Counted from the stretch's first letter, positions 25,101 to 38,749 are shown. The stretch is DNA of 64,000 nt from Spisula solida (GCA_947247005.1 OX365950.1:15388720-15452719), one strand, 5' to 3'. Notes: a model not told the origin generated them from the letters alone. Made by a program: numbers and translations.

Positions 25101-25570
25101 ATGTGTATTCCCATAGGTTGAAAGAGAACGTTATGATTAAACTTGATTAGTCAGAAACGACGTCTTTTCCAGAATATCAGGCATACATAATTTATATATC
25201 TCGTATATTGTTAAGAAAATTTCGTGTGACTTCAAATTCCCAAGATTACTTATGACTTAAGACCGTGTTAATACGTATATTGCGAGAAAATACAGTAGAT
25301 AATGAGTTTAAATGATGAATATGTCTGAAAGGACCATTCCAAGTACAGCTAAATAATACGCCAGTCACACTAAAGTCAGAATTAACCGGAATGCCGTCAA
25401 AATTACAAATCATGATAATTCTTGGATGTTCGAAATGCATTTTGTCTGCACTCCTGCTGATTCAGGAATGGTGTTACTAGAGAATATATAACGACTTGGA
25501 GATGGTTTCTAAACACCGCAAACAACATTAAATATACATAACAATGGTATCTGTCGAATTTATTCCATTC
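22165..25570. repeat. Old tandem duplication, copy B
   Basis: Partner of 15890-19190, offset by about 6.3 kb. Small insertions and deletions are scattered throughout. The best conserved block is 24895-25350. No gene was recognised; open frames in it are short and not shared with copy A. Confidence 0.8.
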
Positions 25571-25987
25571 AAAATCTTCGATATCACGTCATATTGTCAG
25601 TTGTACAAATATTGTGCATCGACTAGAAAGGCATTATTGCATTTTTTTTTCATCTGTCTGAAAAAAGTGATCACTCACTGGTCTGGGTCGGAGAGATTAA
25701 TATGTCATCACTAGCAGTACCACTTACAACTAGCTTATAACGGTATCATGGTAGCGTTGTGACAAATGTTAATTTTTTAAATGAGTTAGAACATACAATA
25801 AGTAAATTCGCTTCGCTCGCTCAGCCTTTTTAATACTTTTACAATAATTTACTGTTCCGATATATTATTTTCGTATTGCAAAAGGTTTATGTCTCTAAAT
25901 TATGTCACTAAGTTGAATATTTGTATAAATGTTCTTTTATTTAGTTTGTCAAGTAAATATAGACATATAGAATACAAGACATATTAC

Positions 25988-26175
25988 AGGTAAGGAACCA
26001 CTTAATAGAAAAGCCGCCCAAAATGGTGATATACAAGAGTCCTGAAAAAAACATTGGATTGACAGGAAATGGTGGTAAGTCTGCTTTGGAACCATGAAAT
26101 TGATTTGAAATTTGAGGCGGCTATTGCCACTTTACATTGAGCTAAAGAACAAATCTATTTGGTGGTTCCTAACCT
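25988..26175. mobile_element. Short MITE with AGGAACCAC inverted ends
   Basis: AGGTAAGGAACCACTTAATAGA at the left is mirrored, with a few mismatches, by the right end, whose reverse complement starts AGGTTAGGAACCACCAAATAGA. It is 188 bp long and non-coding. Confidence 0.6.
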
Positions 26176-26219
26176 ACATGTACTTTTATGAATAAATCGT
26201 AAATTACTCATTTTGTTAC

Positions 26220-26430
26220 TGCCGCGTTGAGCCTTGCGGCTAGAATAGTCAGTAGAGTACTTCACTGTTATCTGGTTAATGTAAACTATGTGTTTCCCGG
26301 TCGTGTAGGCTATATACTATCAAGGGGAATCGTGACATTGCCTAAGGTTGTGTGATCTACCTCTGAAGAAGTTGCTGGTTGCTTCCGAAGTTGCAAATTT
26401 GTATGAATGAATTTGTCTTCCAGGGTTTCC
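26220..26430 (+). mobile_element. tRNA-derived SINE-like element
   Basis: GTCAGTAGAGTACTTCACTG and the following TTATCTGG resemble a tRNA head with an A box. CCCGGTCGTGTAGGC sits where a B box is expected. The tail CTCTGAAGAAGTTGCTGGTT, then GCTTCCGAAGTTGC, is a hairpin like those ending bivalve SINEs. The element is degraded. Confidence 0.4.
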
Positions 26431-28135
26431 ATAGGTTTGAAATTAAAATACTGATTTATAATTTATTCAAAGAAAGCTGCGAATGACAGAAAATGGCTGA
26501 AATAGCGGCATGAACCCGAATAAACAATAACAACGCGTTGAAAATTTGAATAGTAGTTCAGAACACTATTAATGCAATGATATGTTTGTTTTTTTATTAG
26601 AAAATGAAATTCTCGTCGTTGCTTTGTAATGTTCATTATTTCATGAACTGACAAGTACACAATACAAAAATTCTAATTCGTTGGCACAATTGACATGTTT
26701 AAGACAATTCACTTTCAAAACTAAAGGAATTTGTAGTTTGGAAAACATTTATCAGCGTTTAATAATCACACATAAAAAGGCTATTACTGAAAATGTCAAT
26801 ATGAGATTTACAACTCATTCCCACAAATGTTTGACATTGAATTATATCGGAACTACGCAACAGTAACTTCTAAATATGGTCAGCGAATTTTGATGTTCCA
26901 CTTCAAAAGGAGGTGTTTTAAACACATTGGACAGGAAAGGGAACATTGAACAGAAACATCAGAACACGATAGGCATACAAAGTTACAAAAAAAGAAAATC
27001 CACAGAGCACAAGCACCGCCACAATGCTCAGTACAAAGCGCTAATGATTAGATAGTAAAAGCTTCGACTTATTGCTATACGTTTAGTTTGAAGAGAGCAA
27101 ATACTTATGTGTAGTCAGTTTAGCAAAACCAAGACTATTTGTCATGTAGACTAAACAGCTGATATACATGTATAGTAAATTGCAAAACAGTTCATGAATA
27201 CATATACTAGTAGCAATCTATCTCGTTATCAGACGTACCATCTGATTCAACAAGGAAATCAAACGATTGATTGGTGAAACGGGTTCATATTGTTTAGTTT
27301 GGTGATTGTCGCGTACACTGTAACAGCGTTTGGAAGCTTAGAAATGTTACTGTATATCAGTCTGATCACAATAACTAGTAAATGCTCGAACCACATTCGA
27401 TAACTTCCGAATCACGATGTAATCGCAAATGTACGATATAGCATACCTCATTACCTGTCTTTATGCAAATAAGAAAAACAGTGGACCCCTGTCTGTGCGA
27501 GCATGGACAGTCTTTGTGCAAAACAAGTATTCTACGGTGGGCGCTGGTCCAAAGAGGACATACATTCAATGTTTTGTCAGAAACACAGGGTTATGTATAA
27601 AGTGTATGTACACCACGTGATGATAAAGGAATATGTCGTTTTAGCAGTTGACACCAGTTCAAACTAAGATGGAATATAGAGCCGACGGTAGTTGCTCGCA
27701 AGAACATCGTGTTTATGAAACTTGAATACGAATGTTCTAAAATACAGCTAATTCCTTACACCTGAATTGTTTTACAGTTGGTGATCCCTTCTCACTAATC
27801 TAGACTAACGAACCTACCTGGTCTGGATGATGAAATCTACTCAACAAAATAGGACATACGTCATGCACCTAGTAGCTCCGATAATCAATTTGTGAGTTTC
27901 GTTATTTTCACAGGTCGACTCCCCGCCCTCGCCCGAATAAATTCCCGGTTGAGTTCTTGCTCTTGATCATAACCCCATCACTAAGTAAACACTCAATTCT
28001 GTCCAAAACCGTAAATGATGCAAATATATCGTACTATATTTAAATAAATGTTTTATATAATTATTAGGAAAATTAGTTGAGAAGATTAAAATAATTCATC
28101 ATGAGCTTCTATGTGGGATATAGATAATCTGGTCT
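26431..28135. other. Intergenic stretch, nothing recognised
   Basis: Only short, overlapping open frames on both strands, with no family motif and no consistent splice pattern. No repeat structure was recognised. Confidence 0.4.
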
Positions 28136-28425
28136 GAAGGTCGGAATTTTACCAGTGACGAGGCTTTGCTGATTCCTTGTTTCAAAGTCCGACCCCGAGA
28201 GTAAGATATTCTTATCATCGTTTTCCCCGTCGCATCTGGCCAGGAGGTCGGAATTTTGCCATTGACGAGGCTTTTCTGATTCTCCTTTTCAAAGTCCGAC
28301 CAGAGTAAGATATCCTTATCATCGTTTTCCCCGGCGCATCTGGTCAGGAGGTCGGAATTTTACCAGTGACGAAGCTTGTTGATTCGCTGTTTCAAAGCTC
28401 AACCCCGAGAGTAAGATATCCTTAT
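28136..28425. repeat. About 106-bp tandem array, nearly three units
   Basis: Units begin near 28138, 28243 and 28347 with AGGTCGGAATTTTACCAGTG, then ACGAGGCTT, TTTCAAAGTCCGACC, GAGTAAGATATCCTTATC and TTTTCCCCGACGCATCTGG. A remnant, TTTTCCCCGACGCATTTTG, occurs at about 28490. Confidence 0.8.
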
Positions 28426-28429
28426 CCTC

Positions 28430-30896
28430 CGTACAATGTCTCATGATAGATTATTTTCTCTGGGAAATATCGTCGTGTTTTCGCTTAATAGTTTTCCCCG
28501 ACGCATTTTGCAGTGTACGTAAATCAAAGCCTTATTGATCATGTAGTAGATGCAATTCGTCGCTTACTCACCACAATTTGGCTGCCTGTTTGTGCTTTAT
28601 ATTGAGAAGCAATGTAAATTCAGCATTTCGCATTGTGAGTTGTAATCATTTGTTCCTATGCAATAAATAATTGGAATCATTCGCTTAAATTGCACCTTAG
28701 CTATCCTGCATGTCGTGATCTATATGCAACTATTCGAGTCTTCATTTGACATTAATTTTAAAAGGAAATGGTTTGGAAAGTAAGCCAATGAAAGATTAAT
28801 ATGTTTAACAGATTAGTTAAAAACTGGAAAGGTTACGAACGTTTCAAAAAGATTATATTAAGTCAGACAGGGAAGGCAGCACTCAACTTAACCAGCCGAG
28901 CTCAAGGCATGTATACTTCAGGCTATTCTACAATAAGGATGAAATAGCGTACTGTACAAGAATAATAGTATCCAATTGTTTTATTCTATGAACGTGTATA
29001 TTCTTATACTAATAGCAAACGTTTTTTTATAATTTGAAGGACTAGTTATCATTTTACAGTGTATATAGCTGAATTCCTTATTGATCTTGTGCCGGGTGTG
29101 ATTCCATAAGAATGTAATTGCACGACGTTATAAGATGTACAACGACCTTTGCAAAGGTTGAAACGAAATTTACCGTTATTTAGAACATTATACACGGCTG
29201 TGCAGGGCGGGAGTCAGGATACTATATATTATATATATGTACATAACCATTAAAACCATAGTTCGATGCGTAAAGGTTATATCATCTACAGTCTTGTTCT
29301 CGAATGTACTTTTATTGATCCAAATGGTAACATGATGGAAGGACTTTATAGCTATACTATATTTATAAATAAGTTTCGATTTGCCTTGTTCATTGTTGCG
29401 TTTGTCTGCGTGGCTTGTAAATGTGAATTCCCTGATGTGTGTCCCCTTTGGATCTGTTTTGATGTTATCAGCAACAATACAATTGCATTGGAGAGATATA
29501 TTCAAATATCTTTAGTATGCGCTTAACCACGCTTTGTTTTGAACAAGTTTACGTTCCACCCAGTAAAATTGGAAATGTAAATATTAAGTACCGGATTCCT
29601 AAGAATGTGTTTATTATGCAATGTTGTCGTTTGAACAATTATTTCCGATTTGGTTGACGGGCGTGTTCACTTCCACTCTCATTCCTTTAGGACTAGCAAT
29701 GGATCCCAAGAGTCATCCTTCAAACATTTCGAGAGACAACTCGCATACATATGAACATTATACTGCATTTCAGACGGATACTAAACGGGAAACGTCACTT
29801 TGACTTATGTTTCAATATATTAAATGTTACATTTCAATTGCGTAAACAGATCTACACCTAAATCGCTCCATCTGGCGGGTTTTGTTTGTACTTCTCTGCG
29901 GATTGTTTATAATGATATATGAATATATAACTGTCTGAACAAGTTAAGGTCGTTCATATAAACTATGGCGTGTCAATAGAGAACTTTGTTGCTTTCCTCT
30001 CGATGTCGGTGCATTTCAGAATGAATTGCAAATTTATTTATAAGATTGTGTATAAGCATCAATCGTATACCACAATAACTTAATTGCCGTAAGGAATGTC
30101 TCAATACAAATTCCAGCAATATTTCCAAGATTTCACTGCACAGATACATGCAGATTGCCTGGCCATGTTTTTATCCTCAGTATATTTCCACGAGTTTTTC
30201 TGTAATTAACAACTTTCCACTTAGACAAATGAATTAACATAACATAACATATATTTTATTAACATTAAATTGCATACATACAATTTATAGTCAATCAATA
30301 CAATAATGTATGTAAAACATAAAATATGATAACAACTTCTTATCTGAGAAGATTCAGCAAACATATTCGGTTATATACTACATTTTCAATGACGGTTAGA
30401 CATTTGTAGTTGAATACATAGTGTCGCATCTGTTAGCATGTGTTCTGCATAAGGTGCGGCGCGGTCTGAATGGACTGAGGACATTTGTGATATCGACTAA
30501 AATATATACTATTAACATTTCGCGGGCTTAGAAAAGTCAGGGTGTAAGTGCTATTTACGATCTCATAGAATCTACATCAAAAGGCGCTTCTTATGAACCT
30601 ATTTTCATGAAAATCGGAAAAGGTCATGAAGTAGAAACACTTGTTTTCCATAAGTGATGAGTAGTTTGTTTTCAGACAGTTATTTGCTCTTCTTTTCAAA
30701 ATAGTACTTTTGTACTTACAACCTTGTTAGTCTTGTCGATCGATTTATTAGATGATTGAATGCTACAAAATTAGCGAACTCATTTCGTTTTAGCCTGAAT
30801 ACAGCTTCGTTCCACAAGGATCATAAGATTGCTAACGCCTGGTACTTCTTTTATGCTTAACGTACTTCTAACATTCCTCCACTCAACAAAACCAAG
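28430..30896. other. Intergenic stretch, no gene recognised
   Basis: Overlapping open frames lie on both strands at 29188-29526, and a 60-codon + frame at 29621-29803, none with known motifs. The phrase AAGTCAGACAGGGAAGGCAG near 28860 recurs with slight changes near 56010, so it is part of a dispersed repeat. A diverged interspersed repeat lies at about 30530-30760. Confidence 0.4.
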
Positions 30897-32827
30897 AAAT
30901 AACAGCTATATAATGTATACGCCCGACTTAGTATCAGTACATGAACCTCATTATTTTTTCTCAGAAAAGTAAATGAAATGTACACGCTAATAATGAGGGC
31001 AAATTGACAACCGAGTCCCTTTTGGGCAGAATTCAACTATGATCAATTTGAATGGTTTAGTTCCAGACACAAAGCTCTGTCGTGTTAATAACAGCCTACA
31101 TACGGACTGCTGCTGACATATGTACAACGCAAATGTAGGCCTAAATCACATTAGGTGTATTGTATGTCGATTGTTATTGATACCAATAGTAACATTGTTA
31201 ATACTGCTCCAAAATTTTCATCTGGGTCATGGTAATATTAGCTCACTGCTATGAATACATATTACGGACCAGACAGAACACGAAACACATTTAATGGTTA
31301 TATGAAACACAATAATTAAGCCGATTATGCAAGTTACCTGGCATTTATGAAAGATACATAAGTTGTGCATTTTTATAGGTTAGGAAACTAATCACGATGG
31401 AACACAAATAATAAAATCACGATAAAAGCCGGTCTCGCTCAACTGGTTGATATAGGATCTAGCCGGACAAAACAACGTTTATATCGTAACTAATATTTGC
31501 AAGTGTTTGTTTATATTTTTTTCCTTTGGAAACATTTAAAGGCGAGCGTTTTTCAATAGACCAACTGCGAACGAAGGTCTCTTTTTACCAAATATGTCCG
31601 CAACTGCCAACGATATCATCTCCCTTAAGACTATTAAACTCGATTGGATTTTCTTTGTGTTGACTTAGTGATAGGAGTTGAACATATCAAACTTCTAGAC
31701 ACATATTTCGTTTTCATTTACCAACTAATAGTGTCTTGCAAATCAACGGATGTGCAATCTTGACAAGCATACTTCTTTATTGTCTTGAGTTTATATTAAC
31801 TAGCCTAATGTAGACATCCATTCTTGACATATCCTTGCATTTAATTAATTTCTTATTTAGTAGAGATGTTCTAAGCTTGTGATAATTTCCCACGGGATGA
31901 CGTTCCGAATATTACTATTTGTTATTTAAAACACAAATAGTTACTTACTTAGTTTAATTGAATAAAGCATATCCTTGAAAAATAAACGAGTCGAAAACTT
32001 TTCGCTTTAAGTATTCAACATATAAGAATGATTTGTTATTTCATTCCCTTGTGTAAACAATGAAAGTGTTTTTAGACGCCATGAGGACAAATTTGGTATC
32101 ATATTATGAAGATATAAGACAAAACGAAATTATGTTATAAAAGTGCAAACTGAAAACACGATGTTATGGTTTTAGTCAATGGCAGAGACATCCGAGTGTA
32201 ACAGGCTGACAGGCTTTAGAGCCAGGCGGCAAACATACTAAAAATAGCGAGATGGAATATTAGTCTACACATACAAAGGCTCAACAAGAAACACTTTATG
32301 CTAATTTGACGCTTTGATGGGTTAACCACTCAATATCGATTGCATTTAGCCCGTTGTCTTCAAATAACACAAAACTAAAATGCCGTAATTGTGAATCAAA
32401 TTGAGAATTATGCTTGACAAATTCAAATGTTTATGCTAGACATGGCTCGAAACACAGGTAACTGTATCATCGATAAAGAGTTTAAAACATTATATACAAT
32501 TTATGTTATCTTAGAAAGGTAAATTTGTGGTCAATGATTCATGGTATCAAATACAAGAATTGGCTTTCGACATCTTCATAAAGTACTAACAGTCATACAC
32601 AGCTTTGTTTGAACTTCCTCAATGCAAAATCCTATCGAAATGTATCAACTACATATAGTTCAAAAGTTTTGCCATAAAAAGTTTATCACCATGCCTAGTC
32701 AGTCACTAAGATGCATTCTATAACTAGAAATTCATACCCTCGGACAAATTGTGTCTAGCATCGGAGTAAATTTAAATGTGCCAAGGTAAATCTAATCCCA
32801 CCATGCATAAAGAAGAAATGATTTGTA
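30897..32827. other. Duplicated intergenic stretch, nothing recognised (also 40657-42587)
   Basis: A+T-rich unique-looking DNA with no long frame, repeat or RNA gene that I can support. Confidence 0.4.
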
Positions 32828-33600
32828 CAAACTTCAATTTGACATTTGACCTGTAACAGTGACCTTGGCATTTGAGAGAGGAACATGGGTTTGTCCCATG
32901 ACACTCCGATTTATAGAGGTTAACATTCATGCCAATTATAAGCAAGATTGGTCACATGCATGACAAAGTAATGGTCTGGACAAAAGTCAACTTGACCTTT
33001 GACCTCCAACTGTAACATTGACTTTTAGACAGGAACCTTGGTATGTGCATGAGACTTTATCTCAAGGAGGGTAACATTCATACCAAATATATAAATGACT
33101 AGTCAATGTATGAAAAGGTTATGGTCCGGACAATCTTCAATTCGACCTTTGACCCCCAACTGTTATCTTGACCTTTAAGAGAGGAACCCGGGGGTTGTGC
33201 ATGACACTCCGCTTTTTTAAGGTTAACATTCATGTAAAAAATATAGGAATAAGTGGTCAATGTATGACAAAGTTCTGGGCCGGACAAGCTTCAATTTGAC
33301 CTTTGACCTCCAACTGTGATCTTAACCTTTGAGATAGGAACCCGGGGGTTGTGCATGACACTCCGCTTTATTAAGGTTAACATTCATGTCAAATATAGGA
33401 ATAAGTGGTCAATGTATGACAAAGTTATGGGCCGGACAAGCTTCAATTTGCCCTTTGACCTCAAACTTTGACCTTGACCGATAAGATAGGAATCTGGGAT
33501 CTGTGCATAACACTCCTCCTCATGGAGGTGAACATTCATGCCAAATATAAGCAATATTGGTCAAAGCATGACAAAGTTATGGTCCGGACAAATCGGACAG
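32828..33600. repeat. Five-unit 152-bp tandem array rich in TGACCTTTGACC
   Basis: Each unit has CTTCAATTTGACCTTTGACC, a second TGACCTT, GGAACCCGGGGGTTGTGCAT, GACACTCC, GGTTAACATTCATG, TGGTCAATGTATGACAAAGT and TATGGTCCGGACAA. Units start near 32830, 32982, 33130, 33285 and 33437 and differ moderately; the third and fourth are the most alike. It is a common type of mollusc interspersed repeat. Confidence 0.88.
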
Positions 33601-33621
33601 ACGCACGCACTTAAGCACTAA

Positions 33622-33897
33622 CTGTAGGCATTTGGTTTCAACTAGCCGTACATTTATGATTCGCCCTAGTCACTGATCGAGTGTAGACGGTTTGGCAGCA
33701 CCCACTGCCGCAACGGATATGATGTCACAGGAACGAACTTGCATCCGTGTTTACTGTGACAACTGTAGAAATCTGGGTATCAGCTTTCGTAACGTCATTC
33801 TCGTTGCGCCCCAACCTTATACTCTCTTCAGTACCCGGATCCATCAGTGACTAGGGCAAATCATTAATTTACGGCGAGTTGAAACCAAATACCTATG
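33622..33897. mobile_element. 276-bp MITE with likely 7-bp target duplication GCACTAA
   Basis: GCACTAA flanks both sides (33615-33621 and 33898-33904). The ends are inverted: CTGTAGGCATTTGGTTTCAA at the left, against TTGAAACCAAATACCTATG at the right. The similarity extends about 60 bases inward to CCCTAGTCACTGAT and ATCAGTGACTAGGG. It sits in the ACGCACGCAC tail of the 152-bp array. Confidence 0.75.
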
Positions 33898-33904
33898 GCA
33901 CTAA

Positions 33905-36182
33905 TGCACGCACGCACATACACCAAAAGTGGCGACTAAGTCCCGCCCACCGACGAAAACGGCCCTACCTGATTATTTTGTAATTTCCATTCAATTCTAT
34001 ATATGTTTACATCATTATAATGATGAAGTTCTCTAGTTACTGAATATCAAAATCTAATTAACATAACATGCACCTTGGTCAGATTCCCGAACCTTTCTAA
34101 GATTAAATAAATTTTATAACAAAGATATAAAACAATGTTCTGTATCAATGATACAGTTACCTGTGGCTAGATATTATTCATAGCAAGTATTAATTAGATA
34201 CACTACAAAGAGAAACACTTTGTTAACTAATTCAATTTCGTCTTGAAATAATATCAATAAAGGGACATAATTCATTCTGTCGTACGCCTTGTGTCCACGA
34301 TGAGTGCACGATCGTTGATACTTTGACATACACTTACTGAACTAAGTATGTTTTAGCGTTCTTTTTGTGCTCTGCTGGTTAAGTCAAGTGCTGCCGTTAC
34401 TATTATCTCAAAACTACTCCGAAAGCACACGTACACAAGGGCATGCTTTCCAATGTGATTGTATGCCGCTTATCTTCAACAGTCATAATTAAAGGACATT
34501 TACAATGATAAGTGTCATTCCTATTGACAGGAGGTGCCATCATGAGGTTTATTATATGATAAATCGTGATATTTCGTTTTACGAATGTCATTTAAGCAAT
34601 CAGGCCAGTGTAATTCGACATAGCAGCTATTCCCACAAGCTATCATATATGCCACTTTTTTCTGAGTCTAACCTTTAAACGTGGGTATATTACAGGCACG
34701 GTCAGGCATATGTCATGTTATGCCCCCCGCTCTACCCCAATACAAATGTGCTACCCAGGAACACCCTACTAACCCAAACTCAACAACCATTCATATTATG
34801 AAGGTTTGTTAATAGCAATGCTCTGAACAAACTATTTAAACATTACCAGAGGTGTCCCTCTTATATTTGAACCTCCGACATTTTCATGCGGACAAGACAA
34901 TAACGAAATGTCTCTATTCAACCATATACAATTATGTGTCAAGCAACACATACACACACAGTGTATTATATTTTCAATGTCATTCTGTCCAAAAACGTTT
35001 TCAAACGTTAGGAGCATGGTAATGTGCGCTATGTTTTTCTTTTGTAGAATAAACATGAGTTCCATTTCATTAATTATAACAAAAACAGCAATTGTCATGT
35101 AACCGGCCGCGAACTCATGTTGCTTTAACGAATTTCAACTTCTTGGAAGTCTCGTAGCTAATTCTAAAAGCAGTCTGCTCTTTCACGATAAATGTCTCAA
35201 TGATAAATCATGGTCTTATCAGAGGTATGTAGCATACTCGAGCGTTAGAGATGATTGTCTCCCTTATATTTGTGTTTGTATAGCGCTGATGTACACCGAT
35301 TGTTTCCGAGTTTCTCTTTCATCATTTTCGAAATTACAAGATTTATAGTTCAGCTTGAAACTACTTCCTTTATTGACATTATGCGTTTGATTATTGCATA
35401 TTTCCTATTTATCATATAACCAATGGTTACGATTATTGACATGTTTGGCATTTTCAACATTATTTCATTTCACTTATGAGAGCAGCAGAACGCTAAAAAC
35501 CCTTTAGTGACGAAAAACACTAATAGTCTTAACAGAAATGGCATATCTATGGTCTACCAACACCTTCTTGGTGCTTCTTTGTGGGTGTATGACATTCAAA
35601 AAGTCAAATTCCACACCCTCTATAAAATTGAATCTTATTGCAAACAAAGCAAACAGTGAGTGAATATGTTACCTGACACAATATTATACGCGGTTGAAAG
35701 ACTTACCTAATTTATGTCGGGTTAGCATGGAAATATCGGATATTCAACGCTGTTCAAGTATAAGTTGGGTCGGACATCTCTCGTAGTTAGGTGTTGTACC
35801 AGTATCTATGCCTGTCTGGTTCTCAAGCTTCTGGGTTTCTAATTGACCTATGTTGACCACGGTAAGCGTCAAGACCAAGACATAGTTATGCATACATTTT
35901 TATAATACGAACTATAGAAAATACACCGGCAATAACATTTTGAAGCCTAAAAGTAACAACTTGCAGCTATTTTAGAATGTCCCTCGTTTTAAGACAAATA
36001 AAATGCAATGTAAGACGAATGTCCCTGTCTGTCTACATAATTACAGCAAATCAAACTATCAATGTTTATACTTTTTATACTACGATCAATATTCAAATTC
36101 AAATTGTTTTGCATTAAATAGGCCTCCGGCCCATACACAATCAAACATATACAATGTGATGAATCACACGTACATAGATGCA
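33905..36182. other. Duplicated intergenic stretch, nothing recognised (also 43665-45942)
   Basis: Only small overlapping frames (for example 34832-35098 on the minus strand and 34908-35102 on the plus strand), with no family motif. No repeats or RNA genes recognised. Confidence 0.4.
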
Positions 36183-37577
36183 CCGGGCTGAGTGACATTG
36201 TATTAGTATTTATGTAGTAAAGTTAAGAAAACCCTCTTAAATGACAAAAAAGTCATGCTCTTTGAAATAAACTTAAGTTCTTGGATAATACAGAACTAAG
36301 TCTTTTTTTTTCTAATGAGTCATGTAAAAATATCTTCTGTCGTTGCTATGGTGACCAATTTCTGAAGAGTATCCATTTTGAGAAAACGAGGGGTTAGTGG
36401 TTGAAAACAGTAGCTACGTTTCTCTAAAAGCTAAAAAACAAGATTTAGAAATGTTTTATTAAAAAACGAATATGATTCTAAAATGTGATAAAATTGGAAA
36501 AGTTTACGTCAAGAACTCATCGAATACTGGATTTATGAACTTCTTGTTAACGTAACGTCAAATAACGTTTGAATGACGTTTGCGACATTACTAACATAGC
36601 AGGGGGGTGGTTAGTTTTAAAAGCTTGTAACTTTGTAATTTGAAGTTATATACTCTGTATTCCTAGATACTTTCGCGGATACAATATTTCGCGTTTTTCA
36701 TACCGTCGGCATATTCGCGGCTACTAATTTTCACGGAATCATAACGCCCGCGAATCCGCGAAACTAAAGTCGCTACGGCATAAAGGTATGTTTGACACAT
36801 CTTGCAATTTCAATAGGACTGTTTGTCATCACCATCCCTGTGTATGTACACAAATCAAATTCAATTGATTGTGATCTTAGCTGACCTGATAACAATTGCG
36901 ATGATCAATTAATCTCTTTATAACAAAGGATTTCATGAAGTATTTTCACTAGGTGTTATCAACATTAACCGGTTAATAGTTACAATTATGAATTAACCAC
37001 CAAACATACATGTTTAACAAATAAATGTGAAATGATTATTGTGAATACCTGTACAGGAATACATTGACTTTAATCGTGACAAAAACAAATTTTACGTAGA
37101 AGTAAACTGATTCGTTAACACCCAACCATGTACCCCTGTGCTTGTTTACATTGAGAACATTACACGCTACGTCATAGCAGTGTTTATGTCTGCACAAGCT
37201 ACAATATGCACGATTCTTAGAGGAAATTAGCGCAATTGTTCTTAGATTTTATAAAGATGGATTTATTGAGAGAAGTTCCCACGTCATGTATGTGCAAGTA
37301 CAATTATCCTTCGTCGAATGTTTTGCGATTTTAGCATGTTTAGTATGAAGAAGCTAGAAACGTTCGCAGATTCGTTGGAGGGAACATTTTCGCGGCTATT
37401 AAACTTCGCGAAATGATACCTCCCGTGAAAGTCGCTAACTTAAAATGCGCGAAACCATTTCTAGGAATACAGTATTGCTCAAATTTTCAGAAAATGTTCA
37501 TCTTGTCTTCCTAATGCTATAGTATCATGATTTTCATTATTTTGTCACTAAGCCCGGTTTTCCTGGAGAACGGCTCA
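36183..37577. mobile_element. MITE with CCGGG...CCCGG/GAACGGCTC ends, split by a second MITE
   Basis: The right end TAAGCCCGGTTTTCCTGGAG, then AACGGCTCA, matches the complete element at 56706-57309. The left end is worn (ACCGGGCTGAGTGACATTG). The interior TCGTTGCTATGGTGACCAAT is shared with the GCCAGTCTCC family. It is interrupted at 36655-37472 by an unrelated element. Second copy at 45943-47337. Confidence 0.65.
36655..37472. mobile_element. 818-bp MITE with CTGTATTCCTAGA ends and TTCGCG-rich arms
   Basis: CTGTATTCCTAGATACTTTC at the left mirrors the right end, whose reverse complement is CTGTATTCCTAGAAATGGTT. Both arms carry repeated TTCGCGG and CGCGAA motifs. It is nested in the 36183-37577 element, with a relative in the channel intron at 8981. 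Second copy at 46415-47232. Confidence 0.75.
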
Positions 37578-37658
37578 TATATTAACAAGGACTAGTCACA
37601 TTTTATATGGATAAATATCAATCAGTATCTACTAATCTAAGATAGACTAATATATATA

Positions 37659-38276
37659 TGAGCCAGTCTCCAGGAAAACCTGCTATAATGACATTATGTA
37701 ATTACTATATGTAACAAGATTTTAATAAAGCTCTAAAATAAGGAAAAATACATATCTATTGATTCTATTTTAAGTAATTGACCCATATAGTACTATACCT
37801 TTAAGTTAGCTTTAAATTCTCCTATGAATTATGTCGAAAACACATACTTCGTTGCTATAGTGACCAATTTCAGAAAAGTACTCAGATTGAGAAAAACGAG
37901 GATTTAGTGGTTTAAAACAGAAGTAGTCTTTCTCTGAATGCAAACAATTTCGATTTTGATATATATTTTGAAAAGTGAAACATAGTTATAGAATTTGGTA
38001 CTATTTTGAACAGTTTATGTCAAGAATTGATCAAATGATGTAATAATGAAATATTTATTTCAGTTACGTCGAATAACGTTTGAATGACGTTTGCGACGTC
38101 ACACAAAAAGCTCCGAATAGGGACTCTACAAAAACAGCTGTAACTTCCTTAAAACTCAAGATATTAACATAATTTCTTTTGCAATTTGCTTATTTAACAT
38201 TATCCTGTAATACTAAGGAAAATCTTAAAGTCAATATTTTTGTCAAAAATAGCAGGTTTTCCTGGAGACTGGCTCA
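37659..38276. mobile_element. 618-bp MITE, GCCAGTCTCCAGG family
   Basis: It begins TGAGCCAGTCTCCAGGAAAA and ends TTTTCCTGGAGACTGGCTCA. It is in the opposite internal orientation to 11570-12192 (GTTGCTATAGTGACCAATTT on the + strand). Flanked by TATATATA on both sides. Second copy at 47419-48036. Confidence 0.82.
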
Positions 38277-38749
38277 TATATATATCTAACATACAGATCA
38301 CTCAAACAGCACTATGAACCAATCAAACCTATGCAATATTACAAGCGTGCAGATTACTTAAACAAAGAGACCAAATATTATTTAGCAGACTTATCAGTTA
38401 ATCATAGAATAAGCATTATGAGCATACGTACCAGTAAGTCATTACACAGGGATACATTTCAGCATATAACTAAACATAAACATAGACGCAACTGGCATAC
38501 ATTGGTCATACACGAAATATTACAATTACATAAATCACACAAATGTGAATAAATATTATCTATCATATAATTAATCAAATACAGACCTTTTTCATATAAA
38601 GTTCTAAACATGCATGTATCACAGTACCTGTACAACAATGAAAAACATTTCAAACATGCATATAACAAAACATAATTATTTATACACATATTAATCAAAC
38701 ATGGATATATATTGATTCCTTTCTTGTGAAGCATAATATATGAACATAG

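Noticed and set aside
29188..29526. Overlapping 105-codon minus and 86-codon plus frames
   Set aside because: Mutually overlapping, with no family resemblance and no evidence to prefer either strand.
29621..29803. 60-codon plus frame beginning with a hydrophobic stretch like a signal peptide
   Set aside because: Too short, no partner exons or homologue recognised; left as intergenic.
31428..31475. GCTCAACTGGTTGATATAGG, resembling a tRNA A box
   Set aside because: No B box or cloverleaf follows.
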